DNA from: Nonomuraea zeae
GTDB taxonomy: Bacteria > Actinomycetota > Actinomycetes > Streptosporangiales > Streptosporangiaceae
Assembly (NCBI RefSeq): GCF_005889725.1
Contig: NZ_VCKX01000025.1
Coordinates: 1 to 64,000, forward strand
Reading direction: 5' to 3'
Length of the DNA: 64,000 bases
Both the position numbers and the translations under genes were made by a program. Shown here in pieces: positions 25,174-34,916 of the stretch (position 1 is the stretch's first letter; the number at the start of each line of letters is the position of its first letter). The notes under the pieces are model-generated. The model had not been told where the DNA came from and made no database searches. It saw only the letters and a list, made by a program, of their open reading frames with translations.

Positions 25174-26097
25174 TCAGCCGAGCACGGCGCCGATCCCGGT
25201 CATGATCGGGATGGACAGTACGGTGGTCAGCAGCACCGCCCGGCGGGCCAGCCGCCGGCCGGTGTCGTAGTTCACCGCGTACACGTAGATGTTCTGCGCC
25301 GTGGGCAGCGCCGCGAACAAGGTGGCGGCCAGCAGCGCGCTGCCGTCGAGCCCGAGGCCGAAGCGGGCCATCAGGTACGCGAGCGCCGGCTGGACGACGG
25401 CCTTGAGCACGACGACGAGGTAGACGTCCCCGCCGAGCCCGTTCTCCTCGGAGGGCGTGGCCGTGCGCTGGGAGCCGTACAGGCTGAGGCCGTAGGCGAG
25501 CAGCGCGACGGGGACGGCCGCGCCGCCGAGCAGCTCGATCGGGCGCATGACGATGACCGGCAGGGAGACCCCGCTCAGCGCGAAGGCGAGCCCGAGCAGC
25601 GAGGCGACCGTGAGCGGGTTGCGCACCGGCAGCAGCAGCGCGGCCCGCACCGACCTGCCTCCCTTGTCGAGGATCAGGAACGAGATCGGGGTGATCACGA
25701 TGAGCTGGAAGAGCAGGATGGGCGCGACCAGGGCGCCGTCGCCGAGCACGTAGATCGAGATGGGCACGCCGAGGTTGCCCGCGTTGACGTACGACGCGGC
25801 CAGCGCGCCGATCGTGGCCTCGCGCCGGTCCCGCCGCCAGACCAGCCTCGCCACGAAGACGTACACGAGCTGGACCACGGCCACGGCGACGACCTCGGTC
25901 AGCAGCACCGGCGAGAAGATCGAGTCCAGGTCCGCCTTGGACACGGTGGTGAACATCAGCGCGGGAGTCGCGACGAAGAACGCCAGCCGCGACAGCACCA
26001 GCTCGTCGCTGGCCCGCAGCAGCCCGCCCACGCCGACGAGGTATCCGAGCACGGCCACGGACACCAGCGCGACGAACGCCGCAACAACCCCGGACAA
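25174..26097 (-). CDS. AEC-family (auxin efflux carrier) transporter
   Basis: An integral membrane protein of about 307 residues with ten predicted helices in two five-helix halves. Segments such as VNAGNLGVPISIYVLG (with the crossing-helix NxGxxxxP motif) and LPTAQNIYVYAVNYD near the C-terminus are diagnostic of the AEC/BART group. TTG 26097 is preferred because GGAGG lies eight bases upstream; TTG 26112 is an alternative. Substrates in bacteria include malate and other carboxylates. It converges on the monooxygenase with an 8-base gap, so the two share a terminator region. Confidence 0.9.
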   Translation of the reverse strand: MSGVVAAFVALVSVAVLGYLVGVGGLLRASDELVLSRLAFFVATPALMFTTVSKADLDSIFSPVLLTEVVAVAVVQLVYVFVARLVWRRDRREATIGALAASYVNAGNLGVPISIYVLGDGALVAPILLFQLIVITPISFLILDKGGRSVRAALLLPVRNPLTVASLLGLAFALSGVSLPVIVMRPIELLGGAAVPVALLAYGLSLYGSQRTATPSEENGLGGDVYLVVVLKAVVQPALAYLMARFGLGLDGSALLAATLFAALPTAQNIYVYAVNYDTGRRLARRAVLLTTVLSIPIMTGIGAVLG

Positions 26098-26176
26098 GCT
26101 CCTGACCTCCAAAATCGGACGTTTAGGAGCGTATCGGGTCCCTCTGGATGCCAGCGGCCGGGCTTACGCTGGGCCC

Positions 26177-27130
26177 ATGCGAGTAGTGGTGATTGGCGCC
26201 AGCGGTCATATCGGCACCTACCTGGTTCCCCGGCTCGTGGACGCGGGCCACGACGTGGTCGCCGTGAGCAGGGGCAAGCGCGACCCCTACAGCCCTCACG
26301 GCGCCTGGCAGCGCGTCACCGGAGTCAGCGCGGACCGGGAGGCGGAGGAGGCCGACGGCACGTTCGGGCGGCGCATCGCGGACCTGGAGGCCGACGTCGT
26401 CATCGACCTGATCTGCTTCAAGGAGTCCAGCGCCCGCGACCTGGCCGCCGCGCTGGCCGGGCGGGTCAGGCAGCTCCTGCACTGCGGCACGATCTGGGTG
26501 CACGGGCCGAGCGCCCGCGTGCCGACGACCGAGGATCGCCCGCGCAGGCCCATCGGCGAGTACGGACGCCAGAAGGCGGCCATCGAGACCTTCCTGCTCG
26601 ACCGGGCGCACCGCGACGGGCTCCCCGCCACGATCATCCACCCTGGGCACATCACCGGGCCAGGCTGGGTGCCGGTCAACCCGGCGGGCAACATCAACCC
26701 CGCCGTCTACCAGGCCCTGGCGGAGGGCACCGAGGTGGCGCTGCCGAACCTGGGCATGGAGACCGTCCAGCACGTGCACGCCGACGACGTGGCCAGGCTG
26801 TTCATGGACGCCGTGAACAACCCGTCCGCCGCCGTCGGCGAGAGCTTCCACTCCGTCGCCACCACCGCCCTCACGCTGCGCGGTTACGCCGAGGCGGTGG
26901 CGGGCTGGTTCGGGCGGGAGGCGCGGCTGACCTACCTGCCGTGGGAGCAGTGGCGGGACACGGTGTCCGAGGAGGACGCCCGGGTCACCTACGACCACAT
27001 CGCGCACAGCCCGCACTGCAGCATGGAGAAGGCTGAGCGGCTGCTCGGCCACCGCCCCCGCTACACCTCGCTGGAGGCCATATCGGAGGCGGTGGACTGG
27101 CTGGTCAGAGCCGGGACGGTCAACCCCTGA
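26177..27130 (+). CDS. NAD-dependent epimerase/dehydratase
   Basis: The protein has 317 residues of the extended short-chain dehydrogenase family. The dinucleotide-binding motif is VVIGASGHIGTYL (residues 4-16). The catalytic Tyr-Lys pair is in GEYGRQKAAIE and the upstream Thr/Ser region is LLHCGTIWVHG. It would act on a nucleotide sugar or similar substrate; the family is too broad for a specific call. ATG 26177 lacks a strong ribosome site. It is divergent from the AEC transporter, with about 80 bases between. Confidence 0.88.
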   Translation: MRVVVIGASGHIGTYLVPRLVDAGHDVVAVSRGKRDPYSPHGAWQRVTGVSADREAEEADGTFGRRIADLEADVVIDLICFKESSARDLAAALAGRVRQLLHCGTIWVHGPSARVPTTEDRPRRPIGEYGRQKAAIETFLLDRAHRDGLPATIIHPGHITGPGWVPVNPAGNINPAVYQALAEGTEVALPNLGMETVQHVHADDVARLFMDAVNNPSAAVGESFHSVATTALTLRGYAEAVAGWFGREARLTYLPWEQWRDTVSEEDARVTYDHIAHSPHCSMEKAERLLGHRPRYTSLEAISEAVDWLVRAGTVNP

Positions 27131-27157
27131 ACCGAGCTCCCTGACCCGGACGGGGGC

Positions 27158-28426
27158 TCAGCCCGTCAGCGGGCCGAACTCCTTGCGGGTGTCGATCACC
27201 GAGCCGAACAGCTCCCATCGCTCGCCCTTGAACTTCATGAGCTGCATCGACTCGATCGGGAACCCGTCTCCCTGCGCGGTGTTCAGCGTCACGCCGGGCA
27301 GCAGCATGTCCACCTGGACGCCCTTGAGATCGCGTACGGAGTCACGCAGCCCCTCCCTGGTCGGGCACTTGGCCGCCTCCATGGCCTTGTGGAAGCTGCT
27401 CGCGACCGCCCAGCCGAAGGTGTGGTACGGGATGTTCGGGTCGGCGCCGGGCGCGTACTGCTGCATCTTCTGCCGGTACAACGTCATCTCGGGATCGCTC
27501 TGCCACGTCGGGTCGTTCGGGTCCTTGTAGTACGAGCTGGACACGATGCCCTGGACGTTCTCGAAGCCCACGGGCTTGAGCACGGTGATCGAGGCGGCGA
27601 CGTTGTTGATGATGTGCACCGGGTTCCAGCCGGTGTTCTTGGCGTCGGCGGCCAGCGCCTGCGAGCCGAACTTGGGCGTGGTGATGTTCAGGAACACATC
27701 CGCCTTCGACTCCGCGAGGTTGCGCATCTGGGGATCGATGCTGGGGTCGGAGACCTCGTAGCTCTGCTCGGCGACGATCTTGATGTTGGTGCCCTCGGCG
27801 GCCCGCTTGAACCCGCCGAGCAGGTCCTTGCCGAAGTCGTCGTTCTGGTAGAGGACGGCGACCTTGGCGTCGGGCTTCTCCGTCTTGAGGTACTGGGCGT
27901 AGACGCGGGCCTCGGAGATGTAGTTGGGCTGCCAGCCGATCGTCCACGGGTGCGCGGTGTCGGTGCCCCACTTGGAGGCGCCCGTGGCGACGAAGATCTG
28001 CGGCACCTTGCGCTGGTTCGCGTAGTCCCAGGTGGCGCTGGTCGAGGGCGTGCCGAGCGTCTGGAACAGCGCGAACACCTGCTCCTGCTCGACCAGCCGG
28101 CGCGCCTCCTCCACGGCCTTCGGCGGCTGGTAGCCGTCGTCGCGCACGACGAACTCGACCTTGCGCCCGCCGATGCCGCCCTTCTCGGCGTTGACGTAGT
28201 CGAAGTACGCCTTGATGCCCTTGGGGATGTCACCGTAGGCGGAGGCGGGGCCGGACAGCGGGTAGATGCCGCCCAGCTTGATGGTCTTGTCGGTGATGCC
28301 GGTGGTCTGCTGTCCCTGGCACTGGCCCGACGCGGCCGTGCCGGTGCCGCCACCGGCGTCCCGACCACCGCAGGCGGCGACGCCGGCCAAGAGCAGCGCC
28401 GCAGCGCCGATCGCGGATAAACGCAT
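27158..28426 (-). CDS. Branched-chain amino acid-type ABC binding protein
   Basis: A 422-residue lipoprotein. The signal MRLSAIGAAALLLAGVAAC contains the lipobox before Cys19. The mature part has the periplasmic-binding type I fold, with LGGIYPLSGPASAYG, VRDDGYQPPKAVEEARRLVEQEQVFALF and QNDDFGKDLLGGFKRA as in LivJ/LivK proteins. It is the last gene of a five-gene importer operon, six bases after the LivM-type permease. Ligands in this class include branched-chain amino acids, short amides, urea and aromatic acids; the nearby CoA ligase makes an aromatic or fatty acid possible. Confidence 0.92.
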   Translation of the reverse strand: MRLSAIGAAALLLAGVAACGGRDAGGGTGTAASGQCQGQQTTGITDKTIKLGGIYPLSGPASAYGDIPKGIKAYFDYVNAEKGGIGGRKVEFVVRDDGYQPPKAVEEARRLVEQEQVFALFQTLGTPSTSATWDYANQRKVPQIFVATGASKWGTDTAHPWTIGWQPNYISEARVYAQYLKTEKPDAKVAVLYQNDDFGKDLLGGFKRAAEGTNIKIVAEQSYEVSDPSIDPQMRNLAESKADVFLNITTPKFGSQALAADAKNTGWNPVHIINNVAASITVLKPVGFENVQGIVSSSYYKDPNDPTWQSDPEMTLYRQKMQQYAPGADPNIPYHTFGWAVASSFHKAMEAAKCPTREGLRDSVRDLKGVQVDMLLPGVTLNTAQGDGFPIESMQLMKFKGERWELFGSVIDTRKEFGPLTG

Positions 28427-28431
28427 CCCTC

Positions 28432-29445
28432 TTACTCCTTCCGGGGAATCTTCCTGATCAAGCGCCCGGCCAGCCCCGCCAGTCCCGTCGGGGCCACGTA
28501 CATCACCGCGATGATCAGCAGGCCGAAGATGACGCCGGGCGCGGCGTCGTTGATGTCCTGCGAGATGCTGGGCACGAACATCACGAACAGCCCCCCGAGC
28601 AGGGGCCCGAACAGCGAGCCGAGCCCGCCGACGACGATGCCGGCCAGCAGGGTGATCGACAGGTTGACGGTGAACGAGTCAGGCGAGACGAACCCGATCA
28701 CCCACGTGTAGAGGCAGCCCGCCGCGCCGGCGAACATCGCGCTCCAGGCGAACGCCAGCGTCTTGTACGACGACAGCCGCACGCCCATGACCTCCGCCGC
28801 GGCCTCGTTGTCCCGCAGGGCGTGCAGCGCGCGGCCCACGCGCGAGCGCAGCAGGCTCGCGGCCACCGCGAACGCGGCCACGGCGACGGCCAGGGTGAGG
28901 AAGTACAGCCACTGGTCCTCGGCCAGGCCGCTCCACGCGGGCGGCGCCGGCTTGGCCAGCGTCAGCCCCATCGAGCCGCCGGTCACCCCCTCGAACCGCT
29001 TGAGCAGCGGCACCAGGAAGATCGCGATGGCCAGCGTGACGAGTGCCAGGTAGAGGCCGCGCAGCCGCATGGCGGGCACCCCGAGCGCCAGCCCGATGAC
29101 GAACGCCACCCCGGCCGCGATGGGCAGCGTCAGCAGGTGCGGCACGTCCCAGCGGTCGAGCAGGATGGCGGCCCCGTACGCGCCGATGGCGAAGAACGCG
29201 CCGTGGCCGAGCGAGATCTGACCGGCGTGCCCGACGAGGACGTTGAGCCCGAGCAGCGCGACCGCGTAGATCAGCACCATCGTGAGCTGGAAGACGTGGA
29301 AGGGCACGAGCTGGAACGGCGCGTAGCAGGCGGCGGCGAGCGCCAGGGCCGCCACGCCCCACCGCCAGCGGCCGGGCAGCGCCCGGGACCGCGCGGGCGG
29401 GGCGTCCACCTCGGCGGGGCTGGTCACCCGCGTGGAGCCGCTCAT
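28432..29445 (-). CDS. livM: LivM-type permease
   Basis: A 337-residue permease with about ten helices after a 30-residue cytoplasmic N-terminus. The motif VGHAGQISLGHGAFFAIGAY is diagnostic of LivM, and LRDNEAAAEVMGV is the EAA-like coupling loop to the ATPases. ATG 29445 overlaps the stop of the LivH-type gene (ATGA). It forms the membrane channel with LivH; assignment of substrate is open. Confidence 0.93.
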   Translation of the reverse strand: MSGSTRVTSPAEVDAPPARSRALPGRWRWGVAALALAAACYAPFQLVPFHVFQLTMVLIYAVALLGLNVLVGHAGQISLGHGAFFAIGAYGAAILLDRWDVPHLLTLPIAAGVAFVIGLALGVPAMRLRGLYLALVTLAIAIFLVPLLKRFEGVTGGSMGLTLAKPAPPAWSGLAEDQWLYFLTLAVAVAAFAVAASLLRSRVGRALHALRDNEAAAEVMGVRLSSYKTLAFAWSAMFAGAAGCLYTWVIGFVSPDSFTVNLSITLLAGIVVGGLGSLFGPLLGGLFVMFVPSISQDINDAAPGVIFGLLIIAVMYVAPTGLAGLAGRLIRKIPRKE

Positions 29446-30323
29446 GCCCGCTCCACCACCGCTCGCCCGAACAGCCCCTGAGGCCGCAGCAACAGCACGC
29501 CGAGGATGATCACCAGCGGCACTCCCACCTTGAGATCGGAGCCGATGAAGCCGACGTAGGCCCCGGCGAGCGTCTCGGCGACGCCCACGATCAGGCCGCC
29601 CAGGACCGCGCCCACCGGGCTGTCGAAGCCGCCGAGCGTGGCCGCCGCGAAGGCGTAGATGAGGACGCCGCCCATCATGTTGGGCTCCAGGAACAGCAGC
29701 GGGGCCACCAGCACCCCCGACACCGCGCCGACCGTGGCGGCCAGGCCCCAGCCGAGCGCGAGCGTCCAGCCGACCCGGATGCCGACCAGCCGGGCGGACT
29801 CGGGGTTGGTGGCCACCGCGCGCATCCCCAGCCCGATCTTCGTGTGCTGGAAGAGCACGTACAGCAGGCCCATGACCAGTGCCACCACGCCCATCACGCC
29901 GATCGTGGAGAAGCCCGCGCTGATCCCGCCCACCTCCAGCGCGCCGCTGGGGAACGGGTTCGGGAAGTCCTTGATGAGGAAGGTCCAGATCCACCCGGCG
30001 GCGGCGTTGACGAAGATGAACAGCCCCACGGTGACGATCACCAGCGTCAGCTCGGGCGCGCCCTCGACCGGCCGGATGATCACCCGTTCGATGAGCATGC
30101 CGCCCGCGAACGACACCACCAGCGTGAGCGCCAGCGCCAGCCAGAACGGCAGCCCGGCGGCCACGCACTGCCAGGCGACGTAGGTGGAGAACATGGCCAG
30201 CTCGCCCTGGGCGAAGTTGACGATCCCGGTGAACTGGTAGATGAGCACCAGGGCCAGCGCCAGGCTGGCGTAGATGGCGCCCGCGCCGAGCCCTTCGATG
30301 ATCTGCTGCAGGAAGCCGGCCAT
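29442..30323 (-). CDS. livH: LivH-type permease
   Basis: A 293-residue permease with about eight helices. The segment LIYQFTGIVNFAQGELAMFSTY near the N-terminus and GMRAVATNPESARLVGIRV in the cytoplasmic loop are conserved LivH features, and TLGGFDSPVGAVLGGLIVG is the late-helix signature. ATG 30323 lies two bases after the LivF stop. It pairs with LivM in the same operon. Confidence 0.93.
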   Translation of the reverse strand: MAGFLQQIIEGLGAGAIYASLALALVLIYQFTGIVNFAQGELAMFSTYVAWQCVAAGLPFWLALALTLVVSFAGGMLIERVIIRPVEGAPELTLVIVTVGLFIFVNAAAGWIWTFLIKDFPNPFPSGALEVGGISAGFSTIGVMGVVALVMGLLYVLFQHTKIGLGMRAVATNPESARLVGIRVGWTLALGWGLAATVGAVSGVLVAPLLFLEPNMMGGVLIYAFAAATLGGFDSPVGAVLGGLIVGVAETLAGAYVGFIGSDLKVGVPLVIILGVLLLRPQGLFGRAVVERA

Positions 30324-30325
30324 GT

Positions 30326-31038
<713 letters not shown>

Positions 31039-31042
<4 letters not shown>

Positions 31043-31866
31043 ACGCCCTCCTCCGTCGGGCGTATGAGTGAAACGCTGCTGTGTCCAATTGTTCGCTCGC
31101 TGCGCTCGTTCACGGCGGTCCCCAGGTAGGCCTCGATGACGCCGGGGTCTCTCTGCACCTCGGCCGGCGAGCCTTCGGCGATCTTGCGGCCGAAGTCCAG
31201 GCACACGATCCGCTCGCAGATCCCCATGACGAACCCCATGTGGTGCTCGACCACGATCACGGTCAGGTCGTACTCGGTGCGGATCGCGCCCAGCGTGCCC
31301 GCGAACTCCTCGACCTCGGCCGCGTTCAGCCCGTTCACGGGCTCGTCGAGCAGCAGCAGCCGGGGCTTGCCGACGAGCGCGCGGGCCAGCTCGACCCGTT
31401 TGAGCGTGCCGAACGGCAGCCCGGTTGCGGGATGGTCGGCGACCCCGGTCAGGCCCAGCCGCTCCAGGACCCCGTCGGCGTCGGCGCGCAACGCGCGCTC
31501 CTCGCGGCGGACGCCCGGCAGGCGCAGCCCGGCGGACAGGAAGCCGGCGCGGCCCCGGTGGTGCGCGCCGACGAGCACGTTGTCGCGCACGGACAGGCGC
31601 GGGAACAGGCCCAGGTTCTGGAAGGTCCGCGCGATGCCGAGCTGCGCGATGGCGTGCGGCGCGACGGCGGTCAGGTCCCGGCCCTCGTACGCGATGGTCC
31701 CGGAGCCGGCGTCGTAGCGCCGGGTCATGCAGTTGAACAGGGTGGTCTTGCCGGCGCCGTTCGGCCCGATGAGCCCCACCATCTCGCCGCGCGCCACCTC
31801 GAAGCCCACGCCGTCCAGCGCCGTGATGCCGCCGAATTGGACGGTGAGATCGTGCACCTCCAGCAT
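31039..31866 (-). CDS. livG: LivG-type ATP-binding protein
   Basis: A 275-residue ATPase. Walker [12 protein letters not shown], the ARTFQNLGLF Q-loop of LivG, Walker B LLLLDEPVNGLN and VVEHHMGFVM. The signature loop reads LPFGTLKRVELARAL, a normal variant for this group. ATG 31866 has AGGAGG upstream, and the operon promoter must lie in the 180 bases shared with the divergent PucR gene. It is the first gene of the LivGFHMK operon. Confidence 0.95.
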
Positions 31867-32044
31867 CCGGCCTCCTGGAGAATAATGTTCTATCGTTGGG
31901 CTCAGCGTAGGAGCCGCCGCTGAAGGGCCGCATTGGGCACGGTGACCCAAGATGTTTCCGGCAAGTTGTCCTCTGAGCACAGCGAGGGTCTCGGACCGGT
32001 TACGACCCGTTGACCGCCCGGCACAAGCCATGGATCATCCCGGC

Positions 32045-33358
32045 ATGTCCACTGGTTCGAGCACCGTGGAAGCCGTCCGCGCGCAACGCACCCGCATCCT
32101 GTCCGAGTTGCTCGGCGATCTGCAGGGGCTGGCCGACGCCGCGGTGGCGACGATGCGCGAGGAGATCCCCGCCTACGCGGCCAGAGGGCCTGACTTCCAG
32201 GCCGACGTACGGGACCAGGTGATCAAGCACTACCGCGCCAAGCTGGCCGTGCTGCTGGAGGAGCGCACGGTGACCTTCGAGGACATCTCCTTCACCCGGC
32301 GGGCGGCCATGCGCCGGGCCAGGGCCGGGGTCGCGCTGGCCGACTACATCAACGCGTTCAGGGTCGGGCAGCAGGTGTTCTGGGAGTCGGTGGTCGAGCG
32401 GGCCGGACCCGCCTTCGCCGGGCGCGAGGCCGCTCTCACGCTCGCGGCCCCGCTGATGCGTTACTGCGACTTCGCCAGCACGCACGCGGCGAACGCGTAC
32501 ATGGAGTTCCAGCAGTACGCCGCCGCCGAGGCGGTGCGCGAGAGCCGCGACCTGCTGGAAACCCTGCTCGCGGGGGTCATGCCGACGCGCGGCAGGGAGC
32601 TGGCCGCGGCGCAGTCGCACGGCCTCGGGCCCGACGCCCGCACCCCGCTGCTCGTGGTGATCGCCATGCTCATCGGCTCGCCCGCCGCCGTGACCACCGG
32701 CCCCGACCAGGGCGCCGACGCCCGCCACGCGGCCTGCGCGGCGATCGCCAGGACCGGCGGCAACGGCACGCGTACGCTGTCGGTCGTCCGCCAGTCGGAG
32801 ATCGTGGCCATCCCCGTGCTGAGACCCGGCTCCGAGCTCGGCACCGGGCCCGGCGAGCTGTGCGACCGGCTGCAGGCGGTGCTGGAGAGCCTGGCGGGCG
32901 AGGGGATCAGGCTGGCCATGGGCGTCAGCACCGTGGCCGCGGGCGCCGCGCAGATCCCGCAGGCCTACCAGGAGGCCAGGGCCGTGCTGGACTTCGTGCC
33001 GGAGGAGGGCGGGCTGGCCGCGCTGCCGCGGATCACGCCGTTCCAGTATCTGGCGCTGAAGGCCGACGACACCGCCAGGAATCTCGTGGACCCGCGCATC
33101 ACCTCGCTGCTCGCGGAGGACCGGGCGCGGGGCGGCGTGCTGACCGCCACGATCAGGGCGTTCGCCGCCGCCGACCTCAACCTGCGGGCCGCGGCCGAGC
33201 AGCTGCAGATCCATCCCAACACCGCCCAATACCGGATGCGCCGGATCCAGGAGCGCACCGGGCGCAGCCTGCGCTCGATCAACGACCTCGTCGAGCTGCT
33301 CGTCGCGATCGCGCTGCAGGACTCCCAGCCCGTTCTCGGCGGGCCGACCAACGGCTGA
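32045..33358 (+). CDS. PucR/CdaR-family transcriptional regulator
   Basis: The product has 437 residues. The C-terminus (about 380-437) carries the PucR-type helix-turn-helix FAAADLNLRAAAEQLQIHPNTAQYRMRRIQERTG (in part). The centre has a GGDEF-like CdaR region (RLAMGVSTVAAGAAQIPQAYQEARAVLDF), and the N-terminus a helical RsbRD-like segment. Such regulators usually activate a neighbouring catabolic or import gene in response to a nitrogen or carboxylic substrate. It is divergent from the LivG-type gene and upstream of the acyl-CoA ligase, so it probably controls both. The start may be ATG 32030 or 32045; neither has a strong ribosome site. Confidence 0.88.
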   Translation: MSTGSSTVEAVRAQRTRILSELLGDLQGLADAAVATMREEIPAYAARGPDFQADVRDQVIKHYRAKLAVLLEERTVTFEDISFTRRAAMRRARAGVALADYINAFRVGQQVFWESVVERAGPAFAGREAALTLAAPLMRYCDFASTHAANAYMEFQQYAAAEAVRESRDLLETLLAGVMPTRGRELAAAQSHGLGPDARTPLLVVIAMLIGSPAAVTTGPDQGADARHAACAAIARTGGNGTRTLSVVRQSEIVAIPVLRPGSELGTGPGELCDRLQAVLESLAGEGIRLAMGVSTVAAGAAQIPQAYQEARAVLDFVPEEGGLAALPRITPFQYLALKADDTARNLVDPRITSLLAEDRARGGVLTATIRAFAAADLNLRAAAEQLQIHPNTAQYRMRRIQERTGRSLRSINDLVELLVAIALQDSQPVLGGPTNG

Positions 33359-33419
33359 CCGGAAAGACTGGCCACCGCGACCAATGAGGGCCGTGGGAAA
33401 GCGGGCGTACGGTCTTTCC

Positions 33420-34916
33420 ATGAACCTCGCTGACCGGCTCCACACCGCCGCCCGGCGGCTCGGTGGCAGAGCGGTTCTCACACTGGACGGGGCGGAGCTC
33501 ACCTACGGCGCGCTGGAGGAGCTGAGCGCCCGGCTGGCCAGGCTCCTGCTGGCCCGGGGGGTCGGCGCGGGCGACCGGGTCGCAATGATGCTGCCGAACG
33601 TGCCCGAGTTCGGCGTCGTCTACTACGGGGTGCTGCGGATCGGCGCGGTGGTGGTGCCGCTCGACCCGCTGCTGAAGCGGCGGGAGATCGCCGCCTACCT
33701 GGGCGACTGCGGGGCCCGGCTGCTGATCGCCTGGCACGCGTTCGCCGAGACCGCGGAGGCCGGCGCGGCGGGCACGGGGGCGGACGTCTTCTTCGTGGTG
33801 CCGGAGGAGTTCCGGCGGCTGCTGCGCGGCGTCGGGGCCGAGCCCGAGATCGCCTCCATGGCCGACGGCGACACGGCCGTCATCCACTACACCTCGGGGA
33901 CGACGGGCCGCCCGAAGGGCATCGAGCTGACCCACGCGAACCTGGGCGGCAACGCCGCCGCCGTGGCCCGCATGCACGCGCTCGGCGTGGACGACGTGGT
34001 GCTCGCCGCGCTGCCGCTCTACCACACGTTCGGCCAGACGTGCTCGCTCAACGCGACCGTGCACGCGGGCGCGCGGCTGACGCTGCTGCGGCGGTTCGAG
34101 GCGGGCCGGGCGCTGGAGGTGATCAGGCGCGACGGGGTGACCGTCTTCCAGGGCGTGCCGACCATGTTCATCGCGCTGCTGGATCATCCCGGCGCCTCCG
34201 ACATGTCGATGCTGCGGGTCTGCGTCTCCGGCGGGGCCGCGTTGCCGCTGGACGTGCTGCGGGCGTACGAGACCCGGCTCGGCGTCGAGATCACCGAGGG
34301 GTACGGGCTCAGCGAGACCTCCCCCGTCGCCGCGGCCAACCGGGGCGGGCACCACCGGCGGGCGGGCTCGATCGGCTGGCCGATCAGGGGCGTCGAGATG
34401 CGGGTCGTCAGCGAGGACGGCCGCGACGTGCCGTGCGGCACGATCGGCGAGATCGTCGTACGCGGCCCCAACGTGATGAAGGGCTACTGGAACGACCCGG
34501 CGGGCACGGCCGAGGCCATCCGCAACGGCTGGTTCCACACCGGCGACCTCGGCAGGACCGACGAGGACGGCTTCTTCTACCTGGTGGGCCGCCGCCGCGA
34601 CGTGATCATCCGGGGCGGCTACACGGTCTACCCGCGCGAGGTGGAGGAGGTCCTGTACGAGCACCCGGCCGTGCGGCAGGCCGCGGTGCTCGGCGTGCCG
34701 CACCCGGAGCTCGGCGAGGAGATCGAGGCCGTGGTGGCCCTGCGCGCGCCGGTGACCTGCGAGGATCTGCGTGACTTCGTGAAGGAGCGGGTGGCCGCCT
34801 ACAAGTACCCCAGGCACATCACGTTCCTGGACGAGCTGCCGATGAGCCCCACCGGCAAGATCCTCAAACGCGCGCTCGCCCGCCCGTCCGCGGTCAGAGC
34901 CGGTAGGTCCGCGTGA
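33420..34916 (+). CDS. AMP-forming acyl-CoA ligase (long-chain fatty acid type)
   Basis: A 498-residue enzyme of the adenylating superfamily. A3 core motif HYTSGTTGRPKGIELTH, A5-like EGYGLSETSP, A7/A8 WFHTGDLGRTDEDGFFYLVGRRRDVIIRGGYTVYP (in part), and catalytic Lys near the end in PMSPTGKILKR. It activates a carboxylic acid to an acyl-adenylate and then acyl-CoA. Substrate range could be fatty or aromatic acids. Its 3' end overlaps the convergent peptidase gene by 23 bases. With the PucR regulator and the Liv importer it may form an uptake-and-activation unit. Confidence 0.92.
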   Translation: MNLADRLHTAARRLGGRAVLTLDGAELTYGALEELSARLARLLLARGVGAGDRVAMMLPNVPEFGVVYYGVLRIGAVVVPLDPLLKRREIAAYLGDCGARLLIAWHAFAETAEAGAAGTGADVFFVVPEEFRRLLRGVGAEPEIASMADGDTAVIHYTSGTTGRPKGIELTHANLGGNAAAVARMHALGVDDVVLAALPLYHTFGQTCSLNATVHAGARLTLLRRFEAGRALEVIRRDGVTVFQGVPTMFIALLDHPGASDMSMLRVCVSGGAALPLDVLRAYETRLGVEITEGYGLSETSPVAAANRGGHHRRAGSIGWPIRGVEMRVVSEDGRDVPCGTIGEIVVRGPNVMKGYWNDPAGTAEAIRNGWFHTGDLGRTDEDGFFYLVGRRRDVIIRGGYTVYPREVEEVLYEHPAVRQAAVLGVPHPELGEEIEAVVALRAPVTCEDLRDFVKERVAAYKYPRHITFLDELPMSPTGKILKRALARPSAVRAGRSA